A DNA stretch of 64,000 nucleotides, from IMG/VR virus record IMGVR_UViG_3300021963_000115, positions 1-64,000 of that record; one strand, 5' to 3'. A program made the translations under genes and the position numbers. Of the stretch, positions 41,808 to 52,700 are shown piece after piece. Position 1 is the stretch's first letter; each line of letters opens with the position of its first letter. The stretch is from a virus. The notes under the pieces were generated by a model. That model was given only the letters and a program-made list of their open reading frames with translations. It did no database searches and was not told the DNA's origin.

Positions 41808-43904
41808 ATGCCGCTTAAAAAACTTCAGCTCAAGGCCGGTGTTAACCAAGAAAACACCAGATATACCAACGAAAATGGTTGGTGGGCTACCGACAAGGTG
41901 CGCTTTCGTCAAGGCACGCCTGAAAAAATTGGTGGGTGGACACGCATTTCAGCCAACCTTTTCCTTGGCGTTTGCCGTTCTTTGTGGAACTGGGTAACTC
42001 TTGGTGGGGCAAATTTACTAAGTTTAGGTACAAACTTAAAGTTTTATATTGAACTTAGAGAAAGTGGTACGTACTACGACATTACCCCTATTCGTGCCAG
42101 CTCAGTTATTAATACCAACCCATTTACTGCTAATGGTACAACCACAGTTACAGTAACTGATACTGCCCATGGCGGCATTACAAACGACTTTGTGACGTTC
42201 AGTGGTGCTACTGGCGCATACGCGACTACTTGGAATCAAGAGTATCAGATTTCAGTTTTGACTGTAGATACCTACACAATCACTGTAGCATCTGCAATTC
42301 CGGCTGGTTCATACGGCGGTGCGGCTGTTGTAGCGGCATATCAGATTAACGTTGGCCCCGTTACTGCTACTCCCACTAGCGGGTGGGGTTCTGGTGGATG
42401 GGGGTCTGGAGTATGGGGGTTTGGTGGCGCAACCGTAGTCCCAATTCGAATTTGGAGCCAATCTAATTTTGGTGAAAATTTAATCTTTGGCCCTCGTGGT
42501 GGTGGAATTTATTATTGGGATAACGTACTAGGATTATCATCTCGTGGGGTACTGGTATCAAGTTTGGGTGGAGCGGTATCGTTTACAAATGCAAGCCCAA
42601 CTGTAGTCACTGCAACAACTACGTTTTCAGAAGGTACAACTCTTCAATTTGCAGCGACAGGGTCACTGCCTACCGGTATATCTGCAAGTACAACTTATTA
42701 CGTGTTTAATGTAGATGGGCTTACATTTAATCTGACGGACAGTATTGGTAACCTAATTAATACAACATCTACAGGTTCTGGTGTTTATATTTCCAATATT
42801 GTTGATGTGCCTATAGTTCAAAACTATTTGGCAGTATCTGACGCATCCCGCTTTGTGTTTGCATTTGGTTGCAATGACTATGGTAGTGCCACACAAAATC
42901 AAATGCTTCTTCGTTGGTCAGATCAAGAAAATATATATCAGTGGACACCCGCGGCTACAAACCAAGCTGGTAGTTTATTGTTATCACACGGTTCAAAGAT
43001 TGTGACTGTAATGCAGGCACGCCAAGAACTTTTAGTGTTTACAGATTCAACATTGTATTCGTTACAGTATCTTGGCCCACCCGTCATCTGGGGTTCTCAG
43101 TTGCTTGGTGACAATATATCTATTGTGGGTCCAAACTCAGTTGCTATTGCATCGGGGGTGATATATTGGATGGGTGTAGACAAGTTTTACAGATACGACG
43201 GTCGCATCCAGACAGTGCGTTGCGATCTTCTGCGATACGTCTATAGCGATATTAATCTTGACCAAGCTGACCAATTCTTTGCCAGTACCAATGAAGGCTT
43301 CAATGAAGTTTGGTTCTTCTATTGCTCGGCATCGTCCTCTACGATTGACCGCTATGTAGTCTATAACTACCTTGAAAACGGTGGTGAGGGTGTGTGGTAT
43401 TACGGTAACATGGCGCGTACAGCATGGCTTGACTCTGGCCTACGTAACTATCCAATGGCCGCAACATACTCAAATAATGTGGTATATCATGAGTTGGGGT
43501 TGGATGACAACACAAATGCATCTCCCGTTGCAATTTATTCGTACGTTAGCTCATCAGAATTTGATATTGATGACGGCGACCGCTTTGGGTTTGTATGGCG
43601 TATTCTGCCCGACATTACTTTCAATGGGTCTACTACAGTAAATCCAACCGGTACGTTGACATTGATCCCCATGCAAAACTCAGGTTCTGGTTTTAACAAC
43701 CCAACATCTGTTGCTGGTAGTAATAACGCATCTATTACACGTACCTCTACGGTGCCAATTGAGCAGTTTACTGGTCAGGTCTATATTAGGGTTCGTGGTC
43801 GTCAGATGATTATTCAGTTTGAAAACGAGCAACTAGGTTCTACATGGCAGTTGGGTAGCCCTCGCATTGACATTAAACAAGATGGCCGTCGAGGTAACTC
43901 ATGA
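41808..43904 (+). CDS. Tail hub / DNA stabilisation protein, P22 gp10-like (putative)
   Basis: 698 residues, beta-propeller-like. N-terminus MPLKKLQLKAGVNQENTRYT and NGWWATDKVRFRQGTPEKIG is the typical opening of gp10-like packaged DNA stabilisation proteins. Later segments such as SRFVFAFGCNDYG, QLLGDNISIVGPNSV and YWMGVDKFYRYDG suggest repeated blades. In P22 gp10 forms the tail hub that binds the fibre/needle. Confidence 0.78.
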   Translation: MPLKKLQLKAGVNQENTRYTNENGWWATDKVRFRQGTPEKIGGWTRISANLFLGVCRSLWNWVTLGGANLLSLGTNLKFYIELRESGTYYDITPIRASSVINTNPFTANGTTTVTVTDTAHGGITNDFVTFSGATGAYATTWNQEYQISVLTVDTYTITVASAIPAGSYGGAAVVAAYQINVGPVTATPTSGWGSGGWGSGVWGFGGATVVPIRIWSQSNFGENLIFGPRGGGIYYWDNVLGLSSRGVLVSSLGGAVSFTNASPTVVTATTTFSEGTTLQFAATGSLPTGISASTTYYVFNVDGLTFNLTDSIGNLINTTSTGSGVYISNIVDVPIVQNYLAVSDASRFVFAFGCNDYGSATQNQMLLRWSDQENIYQWTPAATNQAGSLLLSHGSKIVTVMQARQELLVFTDSTLYSLQYLGPPVIWGSQLLGDNISIVGPNSVAIASGVIYWMGVDKFYRYDGRIQTVRCDLLRYVYSDINLDQADQFFASTNEGFNEVWFFYCSASSSTIDRYVVYNYLENGGEGVWYYGNMARTAWLDSGLRNYPMAATYSNNVVYHELGLDDNTNASPVAIYSYVSSSEFDIDDGDRFGFVWRILPDITFNGSTTVNPTGTLTLIPMQNSGSGFNNPTSVAGSNNASITRTSTVPIEQFTGQVYIRVRGRQMIIQFENEQLGSTWQLGSPRIDIKQDGRRGNS

Positions 43905-44560
43905 CAATGATTGTTACTACCGAAAATGAACTTAACAGAATTGCGGCTCCAAGTTTACCACTTGCGCCACAGCAGTACGAGTCCCGTTATCAAGACCAAT
44001 TTTCTAACATCTTGCGTTTGTACTTTAACCGCCTTGATGAATTTTTCACTCGGTTTAATACTGCATCAAATACGGCTGGCCTGCGCGTGCCTTACGGTGC
44101 TTTTTCAGACTTTACCACCCAAACAACAACAGCTAATACAGCTACGTTAATGGCGCTGTCTGTGACGGATTTTTCCAGTGATGTGTTTCTCGATACTGGG
44201 TCAAAAATAACGGTAGCTAACGCTGGTATCTATAACTTACAGTTCAGCGTGCAGGTGCAGAACTTAGATAACGCTCCTGAAGACATGTTTATTTGGCTGA
44301 GGCAAAACGGGACTGATATTGTTGGGTCAACTGGAAAAGTTGGCATGCCAGCTAGAAAGAGCGCGGGGGTTCCGTATCACGACATTAAGGGTTGGAATTA
44401 CTTCTTGTCCATGAACGCTAATGACTACGTGCAGATTTACTGGTCTGTGCCCAATCCTTTGGTTACTATTGAGCAGTATCCAGCTTCTGGAACGCCAACT
44501 AAACCGTCTACAGCTTCTGTTGTGGCTACGCTGTCATTTGTGTCTGCGCTTCCACCATGA
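43901..44560 (+). CDS. C1q-like jelly-roll virion protein
   Basis: 219 residues. Helical start (QYESRYQDQFSNILRLYFNR), then a jelly-roll of the C1q/TNF type: TDFSSDVFLDTGSKITVANA, GIYNLQFSVQVQ, NGTDIVGSTGKV and MNANDYVQIYWSV. The domain is often trimeric and receptor-binding. Overlaps the hub gene by four bases. Confidence 0.72.
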   Translation: MTMIVTTENELNRIAAPSLPLAPQQYESRYQDQFSNILRLYFNRLDEFFTRFNTASNTAGLRVPYGAFSDFTTQTTTANTATLMALSVTDFSSDVFLDTGSKITVANAGIYNLQFSVQVQNLDNAPEDMFIWLRQNGTDIVGSTGKVGMPARKSAGVPYHDIKGWNYFLSMNANDYVQIYWSVPNPLVTIEQYPASGTPTKPSTASVVATLSFVSALPP

Positions 44561-44594
44561 TAAACTTGATTAACCCCCCTTTTAAGAGGCAACT

Positions 44595-47249
44595 ATGAGC
44601 CTACAACACGCTGCAAATTACTTGGCTTCACGAGGTCGTGGCCCTGATGACACGCTTGTTCACATGACCCGTGGAGAAGTAAAAAGTCTTCAGGAAATTG
44701 CACGGGCGCATGGCGGCTCACTAAGTATTAACCCTGATACGGGTCTTGTAGAGGCTGGCTTTCTAAAGAACCTCCTGCCTATGATTGCGGGCGCTGGTAT
44801 TACTGCCCTTACTGGCGGTGCGGCGGCTCCTTGGATGATTGGTTTAGGAGTTGGCGGTGTTCAAGCAGCTCGTACTGGCAGTTTGGAGAAGGGTCTCATG
44901 GCGGGTCTGGGTGCTTATGGTGGCTCAGGTCTGATGACTGGTTTGTCCGCTTCCGCTGGAGCGGCAGAGGCCGCTAATCCTGCTTCAAGTTTTGCTGGTA
45001 AAGCCGTCCCCCCAATTGAACAAATTAACCCTTCTAATGCGTTATCAATAGGGGATAAACTTAAATATGGTATTCAAGGTCTAGGTACTGAAGCCGGACG
45101 TGGCGCGGCATTAAGTTCTTTGGGTGGTGGGTTTGGCGCGGCAAAAACTGCCGGTATGGCACTAGCACCTGCTTTGATGGATTCTGGTGATCAAGGTCCT
45201 CCACCTTCTGACAATGAACGCTACAACTACAGTTTTGATCCCGGTCGTGTGACTGATCCTAATGCAGGCTACACAGGTGCGGCTACTGGCGAACGTACGT
45301 ATTTCCGTCCGTCTTATACAAGGTTGCCAAACACCAAGGGTTTTAATGAAGGGGGCATAGCGCACTTTGATGAGGGTGGTGACACCTCGGATGTGCCCCC
45401 TTACAAACCAAACACAGCATTGTTGCAAGGTGCCGCAGCAATGAACAACGTAAGACCTTTTACTGGTAACGTGCCTTTTGCACAACCTGCATCTTCTCCT
45501 GCTCAAGTTGGTAGCATTCAACCCACTACAAGCAACCCGTTCTACACAATGACTGGGGAGTCTGGTGATGCTTACAGATATTTGATGGGTTTAGGTCCAA
45601 CTTCAGCGGCAACAAACCCAGTAATCGCTACAAAACCAAACATTACAACCCAACCTACTGGCGGTGGTGACGGCGGTGGTGGAGGCGGTGCTAGTCCTAT
45701 TATGGGTGGCGCAAGTGTGGGTAATGCCCCTCCAGCTGAAGTCGACCCATACGACCAAGAAAATCAAGACGCTATTAACAAAATTGAAGAAGAAGTTGCA
45801 AACGAGCAGTACGATCAAGATCGTCAGGATGCAATTGATAGGTACGAGCAATCACTCTATGACCAAGAAAGCCAAGATGCTATAAATAAGATTGAGCAAG
45901 AAGTAGCAGGCGAAAATGCTTACAACGAAAGTTTAAATGATGATGAGCTGGGTTATTTACGTGATAATAACCCTTACACTTCTCCTCAAAATGAGACAAC
46001 TCCTGTTAATCCAACGCCAGAAGAGTTGTTGAACAGAGATGAGTTTGGTGATTTGCAAGCTGCGATTGATACAAACACTAATATTGACGCAAGCGCGGCA
46101 GCACTTGAACGGGAAGCTTTGGCAAGAGAAAACCCATGGGGCAATTTAGATGCGGCTATCGCTGCAAATAATTACGAAGATAGTCGCCGTGCCTCGGACA
46201 TTGATGCGGCAACAATTGCGGTTGACAACTACGACACATACTCAGGGTTCAAGCCAGAGCCAGCTAATCCCAACATCCCTGTTGAAGATCGTGCACCTGA
46301 GCCAGTACAACCTACACCTGTGCAGCAAGAACCTGCGCCATATCAAGGCGATCCGTACACTGAGCCGTACGTACCATATCAAGGCGATCCATACACTGAG
46401 CCGTACGTACCATATCAGGGCGATCCGTACACTGAGCCATATGTGCCAGAGCCTATACAACCTGAACCCGTGCCAGTACAACCTACACCTGTGCAGCAAG
46501 AACCTGTGCGGGAAGAACCTGTGCGGGAAGAACCTGTGCGGGAAGAACCTGTGCGGGAAGAACCTGTGCGGGAAGAACCTGTGCGGGAAGAACCTGTGCG
46601 GGAAGAACCTACACCCTACGATCAAAATTACGTAGAGCCTGTACAACAACAGGAAACACCCGTACAACCTGAGCCAGTACAACAGGAAGCACCTGTACAA
46701 GAAGTTGCGCAAAACTATACTCCTGCTGAACAAGAAGCTGTAACTTCCGATGTTCAAGAGGTAATTGACGCTCTCCAAGGGGACTCTGACGCTGGTGGTG
46801 ATTTTGGTGACCTCGGCTTTGAGCAGTCCGACGACTTTGGCAAGTACGGTTTAGGCGTTAGTGACTTTGGTGGTAGTAATTTTGATGAAGATTCTTACGA
46901 CTTCCAAGGTATGGCTAACGGTGGCTTAATGGCTGCTCATCGCTATGCCATGGGTGGTAGCACTCTAGGCGGCTATTCTGATGGCGGTCGTTTACTGCGT
47001 GGACCCGGTGATGGCGTATCTGATTCCATTCCAGCAACCATTGGCGCTAAACGTCAACCTGCACGTCTTGCCGATGGCGAGTTCGTAGTGCCTGCACGTA
47101 TTGTGTCTGAATTGGGTAACGGATCTACCGAAGCCGGTGCACGTAAGTTGTACGCCATGATGGAGCGTATCCAAGCTACCCGTGGGCGGACAGTTGGTAA
47201 AAATCGTGTAGCCACAAACTCACGTGCCGATAGGTATCTACCAGCATGA
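44595..47249 (+). CDS. Large repeat-rich virion (ejection-type) protein
   Basis: 884 residues. Hydrophobic Gly-rich part at about 55-110, then a long acidic Asn/Asp/Tyr region (about 390-560), the YQGDPYTEPYVP x3 and VREEP x7 tandem repeats (about 580-672) and a C-terminal 120 residues with MANGGLMAAHRYAMGGS and RGPGDGVSDSIPATIGAKRQ. The last segment recurs in internal virion proteins of aquatic podoviruses. An ejected internal protein is the best guess. Confidence 0.65.
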   Translation: MSLQHAANYLASRGRGPDDTLVHMTRGEVKSLQEIARAHGGSLSINPDTGLVEAGFLKNLLPMIAGAGITALTGGAAAPWMIGLGVGGVQAARTGSLEKGLMAGLGAYGGSGLMTGLSASAGAAEAANPASSFAGKAVPPIEQINPSNALSIGDKLKYGIQGLGTEAGRGAALSSLGGGFGAAKTAGMALAPALMDSGDQGPPPSDNERYNYSFDPGRVTDPNAGYTGAATGERTYFRPSYTRLPNTKGFNEGGIAHFDEGGDTSDVPPYKPNTALLQGAAAMNNVRPFTGNVPFAQPASSPAQVGSIQPTTSNPFYTMTGESGDAYRYLMGLGPTSAATNPVIATKPNITTQPTGGGDGGGGGGASPIMGGASVGNAPPAEVDPYDQENQDAINKIEEEVANEQYDQDRQDAIDRYEQSLYDQESQDAINKIEQEVAGENAYNESLNDDELGYLRDNNPYTSPQNETTPVNPTPEELLNRDEFGDLQAAIDTNTNIDASAAALEREALARENPWGNLDAAIAANNYEDSRRASDIDAATIAVDNYDTYSGFKPEPANPNIPVEDRAPEPVQPTPVQQEPAPYQGDPYTEPYVPYQGDPYTEPYVPYQGDPYTEPYVPEPIQPEPVPVQPTPVQQEPVREEPVREEPVREEPVREEPVREEPVREEPVREEPTPYDQNYVEPVQQQETPVQPEPVQQEAPVQEVAQNYTPAEQEAVTSDVQEVIDALQGDSDAGGDFGDLGFEQSDDFGKYGLGVSDFGGSNFDEDSYDFQGMANGGLMAAHRYAMGGSTLGGYSDGGRLLRGPGDGVSDSIPATIGAKRQPARLADGEFVVPARIVSELGNGSTEAGARKLYAMMERIQATRGRTVGKNRVATNSRADRYLPA
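46338..46445 (+). repeat. 36-bp tandem repeat, 3 copies
   Basis: Units at 46338, 46374 and 46410 encode PYQGDPYTEPYV with few silent differences. Confidence 0.88.
46506..46610 (+). repeat. 15-bp tandem repeat, 7 copies
   Basis: GTGCGGGAAGAACCT seven times without mismatch, encoding VREEP. Probably grows and shrinks by slippage. Confidence 0.92.
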
Positions 47250-47650
47250 TCCTTCAGCGTGTAGACATCTCGCATGTCCACCATGTGTGGCCTATGGTTG
47301 AGGGTTTTTTGTCTTCCGCCTTAGAGTATTCGCAGGGTGACTACACATTAGAGCAAGTTAAATCGTTAGTAGCGATGGGAAACTGGACACTAGTTGTTGC
47401 AGTAGATGATAATGGCGTACAGGGCGCGGCTACGGTTGATTTTTTTAACCGTCCAAACAACCGTGTAGCTTTCATCACAGCCATCGGTGGGCGTTTGGTT
47501 TCTAGTGAAGATTCAGTTGAGCAACTCAAGGAGTTGTTGGGTTCTTTTGGGGCTACGTGCATTGAAGGTGCCGCACGTGAGTCAATTGCACGGTTATGGT
47601 CACGGTACGGCTTTGAAGAGAAGTACCGAATTGTAGGAGTAAAAATATGA
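47246..47650 (+). CDS. GNAT-family acetyltransferase-like protein
   Basis: 134 residues. LVVAVDDNGVQGAATVDFFN then a helix and IARLWSRYGFEEKYRIVGV resemble the beta-alpha core of GNAT acetyltransferases, with the final W..YGFE motif. The acetyl-CoA loop (Q/RxxGxG/A) is not clear, so it may be a degenerate, non-catalytic copy. It is inserted between two internal-protein genes and overlaps both (ATGA). Confidence 0.6.
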   Translation: MILQRVDISHVHHVWPMVEGFLSSALEYSQGDYTLEQVKSLVAMGNWTLVVAVDDNGVQGAATVDFFNRPNNRVAFITAIGGRLVSSEDSVEQLKELLGSFGATCIEGAARESIARLWSRYGFEEKYRIVGVKI

Positions 47651-49731
47651 GCGGTGGCGGCGGCAGTGGGACATCCACACAAATTCAAGACGTACCAGAG
47701 TGGGCACGGGGCTACGCTAAGAAAGCGTTAGGAACCGCTGAACAATTAACAGACATTGACAAAAACCCGTATCAATCATACACGGGTGAACGTGTTGCGC
47801 AGTTTACACCTCTACAACAACAGTCTTATCAAGGCGCTGCAAACATGCAGGCTGGGCCGGGGGCGTTCCAATCCCAAGTTGGGCAGTACATGTCGCCCTA
47901 CATGCAAAATGTAGTGGATGTACAAAAGCGAGAGGCCGCACGATCATCCCAAATGGGAGGTTTGAGCGATCAAGCCATGATGACAAAAGCCGGTGCTTTT
48001 GGTGGTGGCCGCGATGCCATCATGCGTGCGGAACGCGCACGTAACCTCGGCACACAGATGGGTGACATTCAGGCCCAAGGACTACAGTCTGCTTACACCA
48101 ATGCTACTAACCAGTACAACACTGGTCAACAGCAGAACATGGCGATCAACCAGTTGCAAAACCAGTTTGGTGGTCAACAGCAACAACAAGTGCAAAACAT
48201 TCTTGGTCAGCGATACCAAGATTTTCTTTCGCAAAAGCAGTATCCATATCAGCAGTTGGAGTTTATGTCCGGCCTGATGCGCGGCACTCCTATGGGTACT
48301 GTGTCTTCAATGTATCAAGCCCCCGGTAGCATGTTGGGTCAGGTTGCGGGTCTCGGCATGGGTGCATACGGCCTGTCTCAAATGGGTATGAAGTTTGCGG
48401 GTGGTGGTAGTGTTGACGCCCCCGAAAATGTTGCGTCTATCGTAGATGGACTATCTGATGCGCAGTTGGAGCAAGCAGAACAAGCCGCGAAAGCCCGTGG
48501 TGATATTGAACAATTAAAAGCCATTCAATCTGAAAAAGCCATGCGTGCGTCTGAGCGCGGTGGTATGGCGGGTGCGTTCAATAGTCTCCCATATACACGC
48601 CAAGAGCAGATGATGGCGGGTGGTGGCATGGCTGTCGCTTTTAAAAAAGGTGGTGATGAAGGCGAGGAAACGTACTTCCAAGACCCTATGGGCACCCCCT
48701 CCGCGGCGCAAGGGCGTAAATTAAGTGTGTCAGACTTTTTGCCTGACTTGCGTCAAAATGTTAATGAGGGTGAGTCATACTCGCCCGGCCTACGTGGGAT
48801 GTTGTTTGGGTACAATGTAAAAAAGCCCGAACCCAAAAAAGAAGAATCTAAGGCAGACCCCTACAAGGATATACCGCCTACACGCAGGGCAGACTTCGAA
48901 GACAAAACCAAAACGCAAATTAGCCCCACTGTTAAGCGTGGACTGTCTGAGCTTGCAAATAAAACTGGGTACTCTGCGGATTCTTTAATGGATCAGTTTA
49001 AATCCATGAACAGCTTTCTTAAGGAGCAAAGCAAGGGAGACATAGACGCCCTAAAAGCCATGGTTGACCAAAGCGCAGGCGACTCTAAAGAAGTTAAAGA
49101 ACAGATGCTTGGTAAAGCACTGGCTCAATATGGTTTTCAATGGGCGGCTAATGCGGCTAAACCCGGCGCTCGTTTAGTTGGTAGTGCGGCTGAAGCGTCA
49201 CCTGTCATTGCTCAATCTGTAGCCGAAAGTCAAAAACTAGAGCGCGACATGAAGCAGAATCAGCTCAAGCTCAATATGACTTTGCAACAATTCCGTATTG
49301 CACAGAATAAGGGTGATGAGCGCACTGCGTTGATGTGGGCGCAACAAGCGCGTCAATTAGAACAGTCCCAACAAATGCTTGCCCTCAAACAGCAGGAACT
49401 TGGCATACAAGGGCAGGCGTTGGGGATGAAGCAAAATCAGTTCAATGCAATGTTGGGCGCTAAGATGGCGTCAGCCGCCGCACAGAACAAACAAGCTCAA
49501 GCACGTATGGCTAAAGTTGGTGCGGATGCCGCGTTCAAATACGATGAAACAAACCGCCGTGCTAAAGATAAACTGATCGAAATCCATGGTCCTGTTGCGG
49601 GTGAGGCTCTGTACAGACAGGGCCGTAAGAATTATATTAACGAGGCAATGCAATCCACTGCTGACTCTATGTCGGATACTCAAAGCAGTGGTGGTAGCGC
49701 CCGTAATGTATTTGATCTGTTGGAAGACTAA
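47647..49731 (+). CDS. Internal virion / ejection protein (putative)
   Basis: 694 residues, Gln-rich helical (about 150-215 and 560-640), with KFAGGGSVDAPENVAS and MMAGGGMAVAFKKGGDEGEE in the middle and an Asp/Glu end. The start MSGGGGSGTSTQIQDVPEWA is common in such proteins. Resembles gp7/gp20-type ejected proteins of podoviruses by place and composition. Confidence 0.65.
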   Translation: MSGGGGSGTSTQIQDVPEWARGYAKKALGTAEQLTDIDKNPYQSYTGERVAQFTPLQQQSYQGAANMQAGPGAFQSQVGQYMSPYMQNVVDVQKREAARSSQMGGLSDQAMMTKAGAFGGGRDAIMRAERARNLGTQMGDIQAQGLQSAYTNATNQYNTGQQQNMAINQLQNQFGGQQQQQVQNILGQRYQDFLSQKQYPYQQLEFMSGLMRGTPMGTVSSMYQAPGSMLGQVAGLGMGAYGLSQMGMKFAGGGSVDAPENVASIVDGLSDAQLEQAEQAAKARGDIEQLKAIQSEKAMRASERGGMAGAFNSLPYTRQEQMMAGGGMAVAFKKGGDEGEETYFQDPMGTPSAAQGRKLSVSDFLPDLRQNVNEGESYSPGLRGMLFGYNVKKPEPKKEESKADPYKDIPPTRRADFEDKTKTQISPTVKRGLSELANKTGYSADSLMDQFKSMNSFLKEQSKGDIDALKAMVDQSAGDSKEVKEQMLGKALAQYGFQWAANAAKPGARLVGSAAEASPVIAQSVAESQKLERDMKQNQLKLNMTLQQFRIAQNKGDERTALMWAQQARQLEQSQQMLALKQQELGIQGQALGMKQNQFNAMLGAKMASAAAQNKQAQARMAKVGADAAFKYDETNRRAKDKLIEIHGPVAGEALYRQGRKNYINEAMQSTADSMSDTQSSGGSARNVFDLLED

Positions 49732-49733
49732 AC

Positions 49734-52700
49734 ATGATTATCAACCTGCCTAAACTTGGAGACGTAGAGTTTCCAGATAACGTCACGCCTGAACAGCTGA
49801 ATGGATTATTGGGCAGGTTGGCTGATAAATACGACTTCACCCTGCCAAAACCAGAGGCAAGTTTAGGCACGATTGCAAAGCGCGGGTTCATGCGCTCACT
49901 GGGAGAAACAGGTATCGCTCTGGGCGATCTGGCTCCCGCAATGCTCAACCAGTTTATCGGTGGTGATAAAGCGTACACCGAGCGCCAGATGGGTGAAGCG
50001 CAGAAGACCCGTGAAGAACTCCAACAGAAATATCCCACACGTTTTCGTTCGTATAAAAATATTGACAGCCCATTCCAAGCCATTGAGTACGGCGCAGAGA
50101 CGCTAGGTGAGTTACTGCCCAGTGCCGCTACTACCATAATCCCCGGCGCAGGTGCGGGAATAATCGGTGGCAGAATGGCGGCACGCAGTGCAATGGGAGC
50201 GGCCTTGGAAGCAGGCCCACTATCCCGTGCGGGAATGATGGCGGCAGAGACTGCCGCTAAACAAGCTGGTCAAGTTGCAGGTCGCCGTGCGATGTACGCT
50301 GGCAGTTATCTGGGTTCGTTTGCGCAAAACGCACCCGAAGTCTTTGAGAGTATTTACCAAGAAACTGGCAAGTTTGAGCCGGGAATTGCCGCCCTTGCAG
50401 GGGGTATCAGTTCTGTGTTGGACTCTATTGTTCCAACTAAAGTCATGGATCAGCTTGGCACATACGGCAAGCTAAAGCTCGTTGAAAAGTTGGCTAAAGA
50501 ATCGGGTGCGGCCCCCAATGTGTGGAAACGTATTGGCGTTGATGCCGCTAAGACTGCGGCTACTGAAGGTTTGACTGAATCCGCGCAAGAGTCAATTAGT
50601 GCGTATGCAGAACAAGTTGCGGGCAGTGCCAAGGATGTACTAGACCCTGAGAATATCCAACGATACAAAGAAGCGTTTGTTAAAGGTGCTGTTGGCGGTG
50701 CAGGTTTTGCCGTGCCCCAAGCTGTATCTCAATACCGCACAATCAAACGTGACCAGTTCACAACCAAAGAAGCACAAGATGCGTTGGCTCAACAAGAACA
50801 GCTTGCGCAACAGCAAGCACAACAGCCAACAGCTATGCAACAGCAGGTTATGGGCGCTGTGCAGCCACAGCCCGGTGTTCCTCGCACGCAGGAAGAACTT
50901 GAGCAAGCCTTTAGATACACGCAAGAAGAATTAGGCATCCTACAAAAACGTATGGATGCGGCTCGCCCCGGCTCACAGGCGTATGCCGAACTCGATTCCG
51001 CTATCAAAGCCAAACAAACTGAAGCTGACAAGATCAGCCAAGAGAAGGCTAAAGCAAGTGCGTTTGGTGCCGCCACACCAAACGAGCAGGGTCTATACAC
51101 CGCACAGCAACCAGTTGATGCTGTCACTATTAAATCATTAGGGGTTAACCCTACATCCAAAGCCGCCCAATCTTTGCTGGGGCTTAACTTAAACACGCCT
51201 GAAGGTGTTGCTACATTAGTACAGACACTTGAAGACCCCGGTTTTAGGGGTAATGTTAATGAAGCCGCTTACAACACCCTTATTTCTACACTTGACCCCA
51301 CCGCAGTTGCGGAGGCTAGAAAAAGCTTCACAGGAGCGCCCAATGTTGCAAGACCTAACGCCCCAACAGGTGGAACGAGCACTAGAGTGGTTAGCCAGCC
51401 CAGTGGTGGACAGCCCGCCGCAGGAGCTACTACATCTCAACCAGATGGAGTGGTTTCTACTGGACAGAATGTTGACCAGTCTGCTGGAAGAGAAGGACAG
51501 TCAGCCGCTCCAGTAGAGGGTGAACTCGACCCACTATTTAAATATGCGGTGTCTTTGATCCAGACTGGTACTGAGCCTACACCCAACGCCCTTGCAAAAG
51601 AACTTGGCGTTGACCAAGAACGTGCTTTAGAGATTTTGGCGTACATGGAATCTGAGGGCATGTTTGATGAGATTGCCAAACAACAGGCAATCGAACAAGG
51701 TAACGCAGTTGACGCAGGTAAGCGTAAACCGCCAGCCAAGCAACCGCCCGTAGGTACAGTCAAAACAATTAACATACCGCAAGAAGTTGTAGAGACCGAA
51801 GATCAAAAGGCAGCCACATCTGACAAAGAAAAGGTCTACCGTCTTGCTGATATAAAGAAGCCTACCAAACAGGAAAAAGCCGCCCGTGCATATTTCGGGC
51901 GTATGGAGTTTGGTTTGGCGCTTCGCTCTATTGCCAACGACTTGGCGCTTCAGCCTAGCCCATACCGCAATTCAAAGATGAAGACCTTTGAAGCGCACCC
52001 TGAAGGTCCTGAAGCATATTTTGCATCTGAAGACGAAGCTCAAATGCACCTTGGGCAGGGCGGTGTACATGCGCGTGATGCGTCTGACTGGGTACGTAAC
52101 AACCTGTCGGCAAAGAACGTTGCCTACATGGACAAAGAAGCCAAAAACTGGGCTTCAAGAAACGTTACGGCTTCACGGTTCTTAAAGAAATTAGACAAAC
52201 AACAAAAGCAAAAAGCTAACGTAAAGACGCAAGTTAAAGAAGAAGCACAAGCCGCTAAAGAAGCAGGTGAGTACGCTCCCACTTTGGAAGAATTGGCAGA
52301 ATCCAAATCCACGGATACTTTGGCTAAGAAACGCAAGAGAGAATTGGAAAGCCTTGCGCGGGAGTTGGAGAACGATGTCTATGGTGGGATGGACTTAGAA
52401 GCATCTCAAGATATTGCCGCTTTGTTTGTAGAAGCACACCCCGTCGTGCTTGACCTTCTGCGACGTGGGCATCTTAACCTTGCGCTGCGCTCGTTGTCTG
52501 AAACCGCTTCGTCTGAATTTGTTGGTAAGACAGCTGGAGCTTTGGCTAAGATTACAGGCAACACCAAACTTGTGTATGGTGCGGCTAAGTCTAAGTTTGA
52601 TCCCACGACCAATACCGTCTACTTGCGTGAAGATGCAACCGACTACGAAATCCTGCACGAAATGTCTCATGCGGGTCTGTCGCATACCATCTCCAACCCA

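Noticed and set aside
46242-46778. Minus-strand repeat-rich frame opposite the 884-aa gene
   Set aside because: Generated by the tandem repeats of the plus-strand gene.
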